64,000 nt of DNA from Limosilactobacillus reuteri (GCF_034259105.1 NZ_CP139478.1:451501-515500), one strand, 5' to 3'. Positions 47,943 to 57,013 are shown, counted from the first letter of the stretch. The notes: a model not told the origin generated them from the sequence alone. Made by a program: numbers and translations.

Positions 47943-48822
47943 AGGCTTCTTTCGCCGGAAATGGTTTTTGAGAATTATTTCGTTAATCCTAGCACTCTTT
48001 CTATTCATGTATGTAAATGGGAGCAAAAGCGGCTTCCTTCGTCAAAATACTCGGAATAATAACCAGAGTAGTGCTTTAATGTCGAATAAATCCGTTACCC
48101 TTCGAATGCCCCTTGATGTAACAATTGATAATAATAAGTATATTGTCAGCGGGTATCCTCAATATGTTAAGGTTAAGGTAACTGGTCCTTCTGCATTGGT
48201 TACAACCACCTCTAATACTCAAAATTTTAAGGTGTATGCGGATTTGTCTGACTTGACTCCTGGTAAACACCGAGTAAAGTTAAAAACGAGTGGGTTAAAT
48301 TCAGAATTAACTTCTAAAATTGAGCCACAATATATTAATGTTAATATTCAACCACGCAAGATGATTACAATGAAAGTAACTATTCGTTTGAGTACTAGAG
48401 ATTTGGACAATGGCTATAAGCTTGGACGTCCACATAGTGATATTCAAACTGTCCAAGTTACTGGTTCACGTGATGAAGTTAATAAAGTAAATCGAATTAT
48501 TGCTTTTGTAGCAATTCCACATGATGCAAAGGATAATATTGTACGACAGGTAACGCTACAAGCAATTGATCGGAATGGTCAAACACTTAATGTTGTGATT
48601 TCACCAACTACTACTAATGTTTCAATTCCTATTTCTGCGGGCTCACAGAGCAGCAGTTCGAGTGATAGTTCATCAAGTAGTAGTAGTGAAGAGAGTGAAG
48701 AAACAAAGAGCAGTTCAAGAACATCTTCGCGAAATGACTCTTCAGATTCTTCATCTGAAACATTCCAATCTTCAAGTAGCATAAGTAATGAAGATTCAAG
48801 TTCAAGTAGTCAGAATCAATAA
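47926..48822 (+). CDS. cdaR: CdaA regulatory protein CdaR (YbbR)
   Basis: A 298-aa extracellular YbbR-domain protein anchored by one N-terminal helix (about residues 12-28); it regulates CdaA activity. YbbR repeats span about residues 40-240. The last 55-60 residues are almost pure Ser/Glu/Asp, a wall-spanning-type low-complexity tail. The ATG at 47926 with SD AAAGGAGGT overlaps cdaA by 17 nt. Confidence 0.9.
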   Translation: MGKDTKGFFRRKWFLRIISLILALFLFMYVNGSKSGFLRQNTRNNNQSSALMSNKSVTLRMPLDVTIDNNKYIVSGYPQYVKVKVTGPSALVTTTSNTQNFKVYADLSDLTPGKHRVKLKTSGLNSELTSKIEPQYINVNIQPRKMITMKVTIRLSTRDLDNGYKLGRPHSDIQTVQVTGSRDEVNKVNRIIAFVAIPHDAKDNIVRQVTLQAIDRNGQTLNVVISPTTTNVSIPISAGSQSSSSSDSSSSSSSEESEETKSSSRTSSRNDSSDSSSETFQSSSSISNEDSSSSSQNQ

Positions 48823-48849
48823 TAAAGATATACATAGAGGAGAAGTGAA

Positions 48850-50205
48850 ATGAAGTTAAAATATTTTGGAACTGATGGAGTTCGTGGGGTTGCAAATCAA
48901 GATTTAAGTCCAGAATTGGCGTTCCGTGTTGGTCGCGCAGGTGGATATGTCCTTACTCGGCATTCAGAACGGAAACAACCTCAAGTATTAGTTGCTCGTG
49001 ATACACGAATTTCTGGTGAAATGCTAGAAAATGCGTTGATCGCTGGATTGTTGTCTGTTGGGATTGAAGTTTTACGACTAGGCGTAGTAACTACTCCCGG
49101 GGTTGCTTACCTTGTTCGGGCACAAGAAGCTGATGCGGGAGTAATGATTACTGCTAGTCACAATCCGATTAAATGTAACGGAATCAAATATTTTGGGGCT
49201 AATGGATTTAAATTATCCGATGAATTGGAATATGAAATTGAACAATTACTAGATGCTGAAGAAGATACGTTGCCACGACCATCTGATGCAGGCTTAGGAA
49301 CAGTTGCTGATTATCATGAGGGAGCATTAAAATATACTTCTTTCTTGGAACAAACTGTTTCAAATGATCTTGAAGGGTTAAAAGTGGTAGTTGATGCTGC
49401 TAATGGTGCAACAAGTGGCTTCATCTCTAATCTTTTTGCTGATATGAATGTTGACTTTATTCCAATTAATGATCAACCAGATGGCTTAAATACTAACCTA
49501 AATTGTGGATCAACTCATCCAGAGAGCCTCCAAAAAGCAGTTGTGGAAAATGATGCTGATCTTGGAGTAGCATTTGATGGGGATGGTGACCGTTGTATTG
49601 CTGTTGATAATGAGGGAAATATTGTTGACGGTGATAAGATCATGTATATCTGTGGTAAGTACATGGATAAGAAAGGATTACTTAAGAAAGATACAGTGGT
49701 TACAACTGTGATGAGTAATCTAGGAATGTACAAAGCCTTAGAAGCACACAACTTAAAGAGTGTTAAGACTAAGGTTGGTGACCGTTATGTTGTTGAAGAA
49801 ATGTTGAAAAATGGTTATAACCTTGGTGGTGAACAATCAGGACATATTATTTTCTTAGATCACAATACGACTGGGGATGGAATGCTTACCGCACTGCAAC
49901 TCTTGTCTGTAGTTAAAGACTCTGGGAAGACACTCGCTGAATTGGCAAATGATGTAACAACTTATCCACAAGAGTTATTGAATATTAAGGTAGCAGATAA
50001 AACTACTGCAATGGAGAATCAAAAATTAAAGGAAATTATTGCGCAAGTCGAAAAAGAAATGAACGGGGATGGAAGAGTTCTTGTTCGTCCTAGTGGAACT
50101 GAACCTCTTTTACGCATTATGGCTGAAGCAGCTACGCCAGAATTAGTTCATGAATACGTTGAACGGATCGGTGATGTTGCCCGCGCGGAATTAGAAGTAG
50201 AATAA
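48850..50205 (+). CDS. glmM: Phosphoglucosamine mutase
   Basis: A 451-aa enzyme converting glucosamine-6-phosphate to glucosamine-1-phosphate for UDP-GlcNAc synthesis. It has phosphoserine loop [11 protein letters not shown] (Ser103), Mg-binding DGDGDR, GEQSGHI and [12 protein letters not shown]. It is 27 nt after cdaR; in related bacteria GlmM binds and inhibits CdaA, linking wall synthesis to c-di-AMP. SD AGAGGAGA. Confidence 0.97.
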   Translation: MKLKYFGTDGVRGVANQDLSPELAFRVGRAGGYVLTRHSERKQPQVLVARDTRISGEMLENALIAGLLSVGIEVLRLGVVTTPGVAYLVRAQEADAGVMITASHNPIKCNGIKYFGANGFKLSDELEYEIEQLLDAEEDTLPRPSDAGLGTVADYHEGALKYTSFLEQTVSNDLEGLKVVVDAANGATSGFISNLFADMNVDFIPINDQPDGLNTNLNCGSTHPESLQKAVVENDADLGVAFDGDGDRCIAVDNEGNIVDGDKIMYICGKYMDKKGLLKKDTVVTTVMSNLGMYKALEAHNLKSVKTKVGDRYVVEEMLKNGYNLGGEQSGHIIFLDHNTTGDGMLTALQLLSVVKDSGKTLAELANDVTTYPQELLNIKVADKTTAMENQKLKEIIAQVEKEMNGDGRVLVRPSGTEPLLRIMAEAATPELVHEYVERIGDVARAELEVE

Positions 50206-50223
50206 CTTGAAGAGTGAAAAAAA

Positions 50224-50263
50224 CGAGGTTGGAAGAAAATTTATTCTTCTAGCCTCGCTTTTT
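50224..50263 (+). terminator. Terminator of glmM
   Basis: CGAGGTTGGAAGAA/TTCTTCTAGCCTCG stem followed by CTTTTT. Confidence 0.85.
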
Positions 50264-50310
50264 AATCTTTTAATAAATTTTAAATCATATAGACCAATCT
50301 AATAAAATAA

Positions 50311-50374
50311 TTGACAAGATAATCTAAAAACTGTACTATACAATACAGTTGATTAGATTTAGTGATAATCACTA
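50311..50374 (+). promoter_or_regulatory. glmS promoter with large inverted repeat
   Basis: TTGACA (50311-50316), 17-nt spacer, TACTAT (50334-50339). Arms AATCTAAAAACTGT (50321-50334) and ACAGTTGATTAGATT (50345-50359) form an inverted repeat centred on the -10/start region. A second palindrome, TAGTGATAATCACTA (50360-50374), follows directly. No glmS ribozyme sequence is seen between here and the ATG. These repeats probably bind a repressor or fold in the leader; the regulator is not known to me. Confidence 0.65.
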
Positions 50375-50414
50375 GTTATCTATACCAATTTTATTTAAAG
50401 GATGGAATTTAATT

Positions 50415-52235
50415 ATGTGTGGAATTGTTGGAGTTACAGGAACTGACAAGAGTTTGTCAATTCTAATTGATGGATTAAAGCGTCTTGAATATCGTGGATA
50501 TGACTCTGCAGGAGTTTATGTTAATGATCAGCAAGGACATGATTACCTTGTAAAGCGGCCAGGTCGGATTGCTAATCTAGAAGCGGCCCTTGGGGAAGAA
50601 GTTCATGGTTTAGCCGGTATTGGTCATACCCGGTGGGCTACTCATGGTGAACCAAACGAAGCCAATGCTCACCCTCAATACTCTCAAGACGAACGGTTCT
50701 ACTTAGTTCACAACGGTGTAATTGAAAATTATGCTGACTTAAAGAAAGAATACTTATCTGACGTTAAATTTGTTAGTCAAACTGATACAGAAGTAATTGT
50801 TCAATTAGTTGATAAATTTGTTGTTGAATCTGGAATGTCAACAGAAGCAGCCCTCCTTAAGGTTCTTCGTTTAATCAGCCCTGATTCTTCATATGCATTT
50901 GTATTGATGGATAAAGAACAGCCAGATACATTATTTGTTGCTAAAAACAAGAGTCCATTATTAGTTGGGATTGCTGATGGTTACAACATGGTTGGTTCTG
51001 ATGCAATGTCAATGATTAAAGAAACTAATACCTTTATGGAAATCGGTGACCACGAGTTGGTAATCGTTAAGCCAGATCACATTACTGTTAAAGACTTTGA
51101 TGGTAATGAGATTGACCGGCCAACATTTAAGGTTGATATGGATGCTAATGCTGCAGATAAAGGTGCCTACCCATACTACATGTTAAAGGAAATTGATGAG
51201 CAACCAGCTGTTATGCGGAAGTTAGTTCAAGAATACTTTGGTGACAATGATGTAGCACAAATTAATGAAGAGATGTTAAAAGATATGGCAAATGCTGACC
51301 ATCTTTACATCGTTGGTGCCGGTACAAGTTATCATGCTGGCTTAGTAGGTGCGCGCATTTTTGAAAAACTTTGCGGAATTCCTACATCTGTTCATATTTC
51401 ATCAGAATTTGCTTACGAACAACCACTTCTTTCTAAGAAGCCGTTCTTTATCTTCTTAAGTCAAAGTGGGGAAACGGCTGATAGTCGGGAAGTACTTGTT
51501 AATGTTAATAAGCATAACTGGCCAAGCTTAACAATTACTAATGTTGATAAGTCAACGCTTTCTCGTGAAGCAACTTACACTGAATTACTTTACGCTGGTC
51601 CAGAAATTGCCGTTGCTTCAACAAAGGCTTACACTGCCCAAATTGCTGTCGAAGCTATTCTTGCTCAAGCATTGGGTGTCTACATGGATAAGCAAGCAGC
51701 TAAAGACTTTGATGTTAAGCACCAATTAGGATTAGTTGCTAATGGTATGCAATCAATCACTGACAGTAAGAAGAAAGTAGAAGAAATTGCTTCCCGCTAC
51801 CTCTCTAAGTCACCAAATGCTTTCTACATTGGCCGGGGAATGGATTGGTCAGTTTCACTTGAAGCTGCTTTGAAGTTAAAGGAAATTTCATATGTTCAAG
51901 CGGAAGGTTTTGCATCTGGTGAATTAAAGCATGGAACAATTGCTTTAATTGAAGACCAGACTCCAGTGATTGGGATCATTACCCAAGATCGGACTGCTGG
52001 TTTAACACGGAGTAACCTTGAAGAAACGCAAGCTCGTGGGGCAAATGCAATTACAATTGTTTCACGGCACCTTGCAAAAGAAGACGATACATTCGTTCTT
52101 CCCGATGTCGATGAAGTGTTGACGCCACTTCTTAGTGTAATTCCGGCTCAATTATTGGCTTACTACACTAGTCTTGGTAAGGGACTTGATGTTGATAAAC
52201 CACGTAACCTCGCAAAGTCTGTTACAGTTCAATAA
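50415..52235 (+). CDS. glmS: Glutamine-fructose-6-phosphate aminotransferase (isomerizing)
   Basis: A 606-codon enzyme making glucosamine-6-phosphate from fructose-6-phosphate and glutamine. The N-terminal glutaminase domain starts MCGIVGVTG (nucleophile Cys2) with GIGHTRWATHG; two SIS sugar-isomerase domains follow, including SQSGETADSREVL and the C-terminal DKPRNLAKSVTVQ. SD AAAGGATGG. Separate transcript from cdaA-cdaR-glmM but same pathway. Confidence 0.97.
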   Translation: MCGIVGVTGTDKSLSILIDGLKRLEYRGYDSAGVYVNDQQGHDYLVKRPGRIANLEAALGEEVHGLAGIGHTRWATHGEPNEANAHPQYSQDERFYLVHNGVIENYADLKKEYLSDVKFVSQTDTEVIVQLVDKFVVESGMSTEAALLKVLRLISPDSSYAFVLMDKEQPDTLFVAKNKSPLLVGIADGYNMVGSDAMSMIKETNTFMEIGDHELVIVKPDHITVKDFDGNEIDRPTFKVDMDANAADKGAYPYYMLKEIDEQPAVMRKLVQEYFGDNDVAQINEEMLKDMANADHLYIVGAGTSYHAGLVGARIFEKLCGIPTSVHISSEFAYEQPLLSKKPFFIFLSQSGETADSREVLVNVNKHNWPSLTITNVDKSTLSREATYTELLYAGPEIAVASTKAYTAQIAVEAILAQALGVYMDKQAAKDFDVKHQLGLVANGMQSITDSKKKVEEIASRYLSKSPNAFYIGRGMDWSVSLEAALKLKEISYVQAEGFASGELKHGTIALIEDQTPVIGIITQDRTAGLTRSNLEETQARGANAITIVSRHLAKEDDTFVLPDVDEVLTPLLSVIPAQLLAYYTSLGKGLDVDKPRNLAKSVTVQ

Positions 52236-52243
52236 AATTATAA

Positions 52244-52285
52244 AGGAAGTTAGAAACGCTTTAGTTTGTTTCCTAACTTCTTTTT
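52244..52285 (+). terminator. Terminator of glmS
   Basis: GGAAGTTAGAAAC/GTTTCCTAACTTC stem followed by T5. Confidence 0.9.
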
Positions 52286-52333
52286 ATTTTTAAAGTAATT
52301 TGATATTTTATTTAAATTTGTTTAATAAAAGGG

Positions 52334-52365
52334 TTGACTTACATTTATGGAAGCGCTATCATAAT
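52334..52365 (+). promoter_or_regulatory. Strong promoter with perfect cre site
   Basis: TTGACT (52334-52339), 17-nt spacer, TATCAT (52357-52362). TGGAAGCGCTATCA (52348-52361) matches the cre core TGNAANCGNTNNCA at every defined position and overlaps the -10, the classic position for CcpA repression. Confidence 0.85.
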
Positions 52366-52368
52366 AGT

Positions 52369-52450
52369 TGCAAGGTATAAAGTAATTACCTTCTAATCAA
52401 TTCTCTTTCTCTCTTATGCCGATCATCGTCTTTTAGACGGTGATTTTTTT
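52369..52450 (+). ncRNA. Candidate CcpA-repressed small RNA, about 80 nt
   Basis: A transcript predicted from the promoter above to an intrinsic terminator, ATCATCGTC (52422-52430)/GACGGTGAT (52436-52444) plus T7. It contains no ORF with an SD. A pyrimidine-only run of about 15 nt, TTCTCTTTCTCTCTT (52401-52415), lies unpaired between start and terminator and could pair with SD sequences of target mRNAs. The predicted 5' end is about 7 nt after the -10. I do not recognise a known RNA family. Confidence 0.65.
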
Positions 52451-52495
52451 ATTTAAACTCGCTATAATGATAAGGGTTGAAAGGGGAAGAACAAC

Positions 52496-52807
52496 GTGGA
52501 AGAACAACACGAAACGTTAACGTTAATTGAAGAAATTACCCGTAATGACGGCTCAAAATATTATGAAATTGGTAATATGGTTCAAAATGGTCGTGCAGAA
52601 TTAGCGGCTGAACGGAATTTTATTAAAGAGGTTCGTATTTTAGAATTAAATATTCCTCATTCTAAAAATGTTATTAAGTATGAGCACTTTATAAATACTC
52701 ACTATAAGATGCAAACTGAAGCAATGGATCATTGGGAAGAATGGAAGCGTCCCTCAGAGATTGAAGAGGTTGTGCAAACGATCTTAAAAGAAAATCATAT
52801 TGGGTAA
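52496..52807 (+). CDS. Conserved-looking 103-aa protein of unknown function
   Basis: A small, acidic, soluble protein starting with GTG at 52496 (SD AAGGGGAAG). It has a predicted beta-rich first half (LIEEITRNDGSKYYEIGNMV) and a helical C-terminal half with YEHFINTHYKMQTEAMDHWEEW. No signal peptide or membrane segment. I do not recognise its family. A weak promoter -10 (TATAAT near 52463) separates it from the small RNA unit. Confidence 0.7.
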   Translation: MEEQHETLTLIEEITRNDGSKYYEIGNMVQNGRAELAAERNFIKEVRILELNIPHSKNVIKYEHFINTHYKMQTEAMDHWEEWKRPSEIEEVVQTILKENHIG

Positions 52808-52868
52808 ATCAGGAAGCTGAGTTATTTGGTAGTACTAAAAATGGATATAAAAATGTGGAGGTTAAGCA

Positions 52869-54734
52869 ATGAAGCCAAATTTTAATCCATCACAGGGGAT
52901 GAAGTCGCACTATTTTGTTACAGGAATTGACGGCTTACGAACATTAGCTGTCTTAGGAGTTATTATTTACCACCTATTGCCCAATGTTTTGATGGGTGGT
53001 TATTTAGGAGTGCCACTTTTTCTGTTAGTCTCTGGATATTTTGTAACCTATCAATTTAGTCGGCAGCTTAAATATGGTGGCCATATTAATTTAGGGCATT
53101 TTTATCTAAAGAGATTTCGGAGACTATATCCGACATTAATTGCGATGTTAATTTTAACAACAGCGTATATTACATTATTTGCACGAGAGCTACTCCATAA
53201 CATTCGGGCAGTAATTGTTACTAATTTAACTTGGATATATAATTGGTGGGAAATTAGTCATGGGCAGTCCTACTTTGATCAGTTTGGTGGTGTTTCACCT
53301 TTTACCCATCTTTGGACATTAGGGGTTGAAGCGCAATTTTACCTTTTGTGGCCCCTAATTATTACGTTATTGTTTGTGGTTTTTAAAAAGCTACAGAATG
53401 TACGACGAGTAGTTTTCATATTAGCTGTATTGTCAGCAATAGAAATGGCTGTTCTTTATGACCCAGCAAATATCAATCGGGTTTATTATGGAACTGATAC
53501 ACGGGCCTTTTCACTTTTACTTGGCTCATGGTTAGGTCTTGCCTGGCCATTAAATCGACTTCGGCCTAATTTACAGGCAAATAGTCGCCGTTTACTTAAT
53601 ATTATAGGAATTATTGCAACAGTATTGACCATTGTTGGCTTTTTCTCATTGAATGGGCAGTCCACCTTTACCTACCGCGGGGGAATGTTTCTCTATAGTT
53701 TTATTGGAATGATATTAATGGCTACTATCATTCATCCAGGTGCGGGGATGAACAAGTGGTTTACAAATCCGGTTTTTCATTGGGTTGGGCAGCGTTCTTA
53801 TGGGATTTATGTTTATCAATATCCCGTTATGGTCTTTTATGAACGATTGATCAATGTCGGCAATCATCCACTTCTCAATGCATTCGTGGAAATTATTATT
53901 ATTTTAGTAGTAAGTGAAGTTTCTTACCGGTTAATTGAACGACCATTTGCTCAGTATCAGTGGTCAAAATTACCGGCTGATCTGCAGCGCGTGTTAGAAA
54001 CGCATCATTTTAGTTGGCAAAGTGGGACTAAAATGATGGTAAGTGCATTGGTTGTTGTTATTTCATTTATCGGTTTTTGCCAGCCAAACCGTGTACCAAA
54101 GAAAACAGCGGTTCAGCAACGGATAGAGCAAAATCATCAGGCTGCTGAAGAACACAATAAGAAGATTGCAAAGGGTGATAATGTTGCAGAAGCTAGTGGT
54201 AATACTTCTAAGCTTCAGAAACAGTATGATTTAACCCCGGCACAAATAAAAGCAGCACAGAAGTTAAAGGTAACGGCCATCGGTGATTCGGTGATGGCAG
54301 ATGCCGCAGATAGTATTCAGAAGTTAATGCCAAATGCTTATGTTGATGCACAAGTTGGGCGTCAAGGCTCTGCGGCTCCTGATGTTATCAAACAATTAAA
54401 GGCAGATGGGCATTTAAATAAGATTGTTGTCTTAAATTTGGGAACAAACGGCCCGATGACTCAAGATACGTTGGATGATATTTTAAGTGCAATTGGCTCT
54501 GGACACCAAATCTATTGGGTAACTGCCCATGTCCCAACAAAGCCATGGCAGCAAACAGTTAATAACGAAATTAAAGATTTAGCCAAGAAGCATAAGAATA
54601 TCCATGTGGTCGATTGGAATAAAGCAAGTCAAGGACATGCTGACTGGTTTGCGAGTGACAATGTGCATATGGGACCAAGCGGAAATGATCATTTTGCACG
54701 GTTAATTGCAAAGACGATCTTGACAAAAAAGTAG
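52869..54734 (+). CDS. oatA: OatA-like acyltransferase (acyltransferase-3 plus SGNH domain)
   Basis: A 621-aa membrane O-acetyltransferase. About ten helices (residues 15-410) carry the acyltransferase-3 motifs GIDGLRTLAVLGVIIYHL and FTHLWTLGVEAQFYLLWPL. The extracellular C-terminal SGNH domain (about 465-621) has AIGDSVMAD (Ser), GTNGP (Asn) and DNVHMGPSG (Asp-His). Such enzymes O-acetylate peptidoglycan MurNAc and give lysozyme resistance; acetylation of another wall polymer is possible. It is followed by marR and a HAD phosphatase in the same operon. Confidence 0.87.
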   Translation: MKPNFNPSQGMKSHYFVTGIDGLRTLAVLGVIIYHLLPNVLMGGYLGVPLFLLVSGYFVTYQFSRQLKYGGHINLGHFYLKRFRRLYPTLIAMLILTTAYITLFARELLHNIRAVIVTNLTWIYNWWEISHGQSYFDQFGGVSPFTHLWTLGVEAQFYLLWPLIITLLFVVFKKLQNVRRVVFILAVLSAIEMAVLYDPANINRVYYGTDTRAFSLLLGSWLGLAWPLNRLRPNLQANSRRLLNIIGIIATVLTIVGFFSLNGQSTFTYRGGMFLYSFIGMILMATIIHPGAGMNKWFTNPVFHWVGQRSYGIYVYQYPVMVFYERLINVGNHPLLNAFVEIIIILVVSEVSYRLIERPFAQYQWSKLPADLQRVLETHHFSWQSGTKMMVSALVVVISFIGFCQPNRVPKKTAVQQRIEQNHQAAEEHNKKIAKGDNVAEASGNTSKLQKQYDLTPAQIKAAQKLKVTAIGDSVMADAADSIQKLMPNAYVDAQVGRQGSAAPDVIKQLKADGHLNKIVVLNLGTNGPMTQDTLDDILSAIGSGHQIYWVTAHVPTKPWQQTVNNEIKDLAKKHKNIHVVDWNKASQGHADWFASDNVHMGPSGNDHFARLIAKTILTKK

Positions 54735-54744
54735 GAGGTTAGTA

Positions 54745-55200
54745 ATGACACATGAAGATCAATTATTAGACAAAGCTATCAATATTTACTTAACGGGACT
54801 AAAGGGCATCGAAAGCTTTATTTCTGAACCGGCGAGTGAATATAATTTATCTTTTGAACAATTTTTGATTTTACGAAAAATCATTAACCATCCTAATATC
54901 AAGCTAATGGATATCGCCGAGCAGCGGCAAGTAACAAGGAGTGCTGTCTCTCACCAATTAAAAGTCCTTTTTCAGCAAAAATATGTTGAACAAAAAGCTG
55001 ATCCAGCCGATCGACGGCGAATGTTCTTAGTTGCAACTAAAAAAGGTAAGGATGTCGAAAGTGAGATTTGGCAGAGGATTAATCACCGGTTTGCTAATTG
55101 GGTTCAAATTTATGGTGAAGATCGTGCTGATCAGTTTTTAACACTTTTTGAAGACTTTAATCAACAAATAATTCAGGGGGAAATCCGAAAGAAGGAATAA
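54745..55200 (+). CDS. MarR-family transcriptional regulator
   Basis: A 151-aa winged-helix regulator: LSFEQFLILRKI, LMDIAEQRQVTRSAVSHQLKVLFQQKYVEQKADPADRRRMFLVATKKG is the canonical MarR recognition helix and wing. It starts 10 nt after oatA (SD TAGGAGGT) and ends 4 nt before the HAD gene, so it may regulate its own operon. Its effector is unknown. Confidence 0.9.
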   Translation: MTHEDQLLDKAINIYLTGLKGIESFISEPASEYNLSFEQFLILRKIINHPNIKLMDIAEQRQVTRSAVSHQLKVLFQQKYVEQKADPADRRRMFLVATKKGKDVESEIWQRINHRFANWVQIYGEDRADQFLTLFEDFNQQIIQGEIRKKE

Positions 55201-55204
55201 GAGA

Positions 55205-56011
55205 ATGATTAAGATGGTTGCGTTAGACCTCGATAATACGCTTTTAAACAGTAATAAAGAAATTAGTCAACGTAATGAACGTGTCTTAAAGCGATTACAC
55301 CAACAGGGAATTAAGGTAGTGCTTTGTACGGGCCGGCCTATCAATGCAATTTGGCCATATATTGAACAGCTTGGTTTAACTGATCCAGAAGATTATACAA
55401 TTACATTTAATGGTGGGTTAGTTATTAATAATGGATCGCGCGAACATCTTTTTGAATGGGGAATGAAAAAGAGTGATTTAATGCCGCTGTTTTCTTATGT
55501 TAAGAGTAAAAAGATTCCGCTCAATATTCTAGATTTTGAACGGGTATATGAACTAAACGATTATCCTGGGTCCATTTATCGGACAGTTTTAAAAAATATT
55601 GAATTTCGGGCTTTACCAATGAGTGATGTGCCTGAAATAACTTATAGTAAAGCTGTAATGGCGATTACACCTGAAAAATTATCCTCTATTATAAAAGAAC
55701 TTCCAGCTGAGCTTAAAGCACAGTATCACGCAGTTCAATCCCAACCAATGATAATGGAATTCTTACCTAAAAAATTAAATAAGGCGGTTGGATTGAAGGC
55801 CTTACTGGATCATTTTGGTGATGATTTTAGTAATTTAATGACATTTGGGGATGCTGATAATGATCTTGAAATGATCGAAGCCGCGGCTCAAGGAATTGTA
55901 ATGGAAAATGGTCTTCCTAACGTTAAGGCAGTGGCGACAGCAATCACAGATACAAATGATAATGATGGGGTTGCAAGGTATTGTGAACGTTATTTTGCAA
56001 CACTTTTGTAA
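55205..56011 (+). CDS. Cof-type HAD-superfamily hydrolase
   Basis: A 268-aa HAD-IIB sugar-phosphatase-like protein (YidA/Cof group): VALDLDNTLLNSNKEIS (motif I nucleophile Asp), LCTGRP (motif II), and TFGDADNDLEMIEAA (motif IV). These cytoplasmic enzymes dephosphorylate various sugar phosphates or FMN; the substrate is open. Co-transcribed with oatA and marR. Confidence 0.9.
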   Translation: MIKMVALDLDNTLLNSNKEISQRNERVLKRLHQQGIKVVLCTGRPINAIWPYIEQLGLTDPEDYTITFNGGLVINNGSREHLFEWGMKKSDLMPLFSYVKSKKIPLNILDFERVYELNDYPGSIYRTVLKNIEFRALPMSDVPEITYSKAVMAITPEKLSSIIKELPAELKAQYHAVQSQPMIMEFLPKKLNKAVGLKALLDHFGDDFSNLMTFGDADNDLEMIEAAAQGIVMENGLPNVKAVATAITDTNDNDGVARYCERYFATLL

Positions 56012-56036
56012 TAAAGATTGTTATAAAAAGTAAAAT

Positions 56037-56090
56037 AAAGAGTGTTTTTGGCGCAAATATGAATTTTTTGCTAAAAAAATACTCTTTTTT
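56037..56090 (+). terminator. Terminator after the HAD gene
   Basis: AAAGAGTGTTTTT/AAAAAAATACTCTTT arms followed by T run. The remaining 56091-56333 stretch is AT-rich leader DNA of the LysM gene; it contains TGTTACA/TGTAAT-like repeats but no convincing promoter that I can fix. Confidence 0.75.
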
Positions 56091-56333
56091 ATTTATTATT
56101 TAATGAATTTTCGATAAAAGTTATGGCTCCCTAAAAGCTAACTAACACAAGGGATTGCAAATTTTATAATCATATTAATTGACAGCTTATATTACAAAAT
56201 GTTACAAAAAACCAACGAAGAGTAGTAAATAGAAATGGTGCTGTTACAGCTTAGTAATATTAAGAGTGTAATATATAGGGTGTTGAAACGGAAAAGATAA
56301 TTTGCTAAATAATAAAGGATGGTTGTTTAATTT

Positions 56334-56942
56334 ATGATTTCTAAGAAAAACTTTGCTAAAGTATCTGCTACTCTTGGTGCAGTGGCCTTAGGTGTTAGTG
56401 CAACGGCTACTGCTGCTAATGCCGACACTATCTACACCGTACAAAGTGGTGACACACTTTCAGGTATTTCTTACAAATTCGCAAAAGACAACAGTATGGT
56501 CAACGATCTTGCTAAGAAGAACAATATTCAAGATATTAATAAGATTTACGTTGGTCAAAAGTTAATCATCAAGAGCGATGGTGAAATTCAAGAATACAAC
56601 GCTCAAAACGCAGCTAATGCAAATGTAGCTGACAACAATACTCAAGCTACTCAACAACAAGCTGCACAAGCACAAGCTCAAAGTCAAGCTAGCCAAAGCT
56701 ATACTTCAAATGCTTCAGGTTCAGAAGCTGCTGCTAAGGCTTGGATTGCCGCTCGTGAATCTGGTGGTAACTACGGTGCTACTAACGGTCAATACATTGG
56801 TAAGTACCAATTATCAGCATCATACCTTAATGGTGACTACTCAGCAGCTAACCAAGAACGGGTTGCTGACCAATACGTTGCAAGTCGTTACGGTTCATGG
56901 CAAAATGCTCAGGCTCACTGGCAAGCTAACGGCTGGTACTAA
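56334..56942 (+). CDS. Secreted LysM protein with Apf-like C-terminal domain
   Basis: A 202-aa secreted wall protein. The signal peptide (residues 1 to about 31, ending TAANA-DT) is followed by one LysM domain, YTVQSGDTLSGISYKF..YVGQKLII (about 32-77), an Ala/Gln/Asn-rich linker (about 85-135) and a C-terminal domain (KAWIAARESGGNYGA...HWQANGWY). The latter is like the aggregation-promoting factor (Apf) and lysozyme-like domains of lactobacilli. Probably binds peptidoglycan and may affect surface properties. Strongly biased codons imply abundance. SD AAAGGATGG. Confidence 0.88.
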   Translation: MISKKNFAKVSATLGAVALGVSATATAANADTIYTVQSGDTLSGISYKFAKDNSMVNDLAKKNNIQDINKIYVGQKLIIKSDGEIQEYNAQNAANANVADNNTQATQQQAAQAQAQSQASQSYTSNASGSEAAAKAWIAARESGGNYGATNGQYIGKYQLSASYLNGDYSAANQERVADQYVASRYGSWQNAQAHWQANGWY

Positions 56943-56959
56943 AATTTAAACTAAAAAGC

Positions 56960-57002
56960 AAAAGCGAGACTAAGAAGCTGATCTTCATAGTCTCGCTTTT
57001 TT
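56960..57002 (+). terminator. Terminator of the LysM gene
   Basis: GCGAGACTAaGAAG/CTTCaTAGTCTCGC stem followed by T6. It lies 4 nt before the ISL3 target duplication. Confidence 0.9.
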
Positions 57003-57013
57003 GTACAAATGTG

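Noticed and set aside
50340..50414. glmS ribozyme
   Set aside because: The leader is too short and contains no recognisable ribozyme core; inverted repeats are present instead.
52417..52437. ATG CCG ATC ATC GTC TTT TAG reading frame inside the candidate small RNA
   Set aside because: Six codons, no SD (the upstream bases are all pyrimidine), and most of it is the terminator stem.
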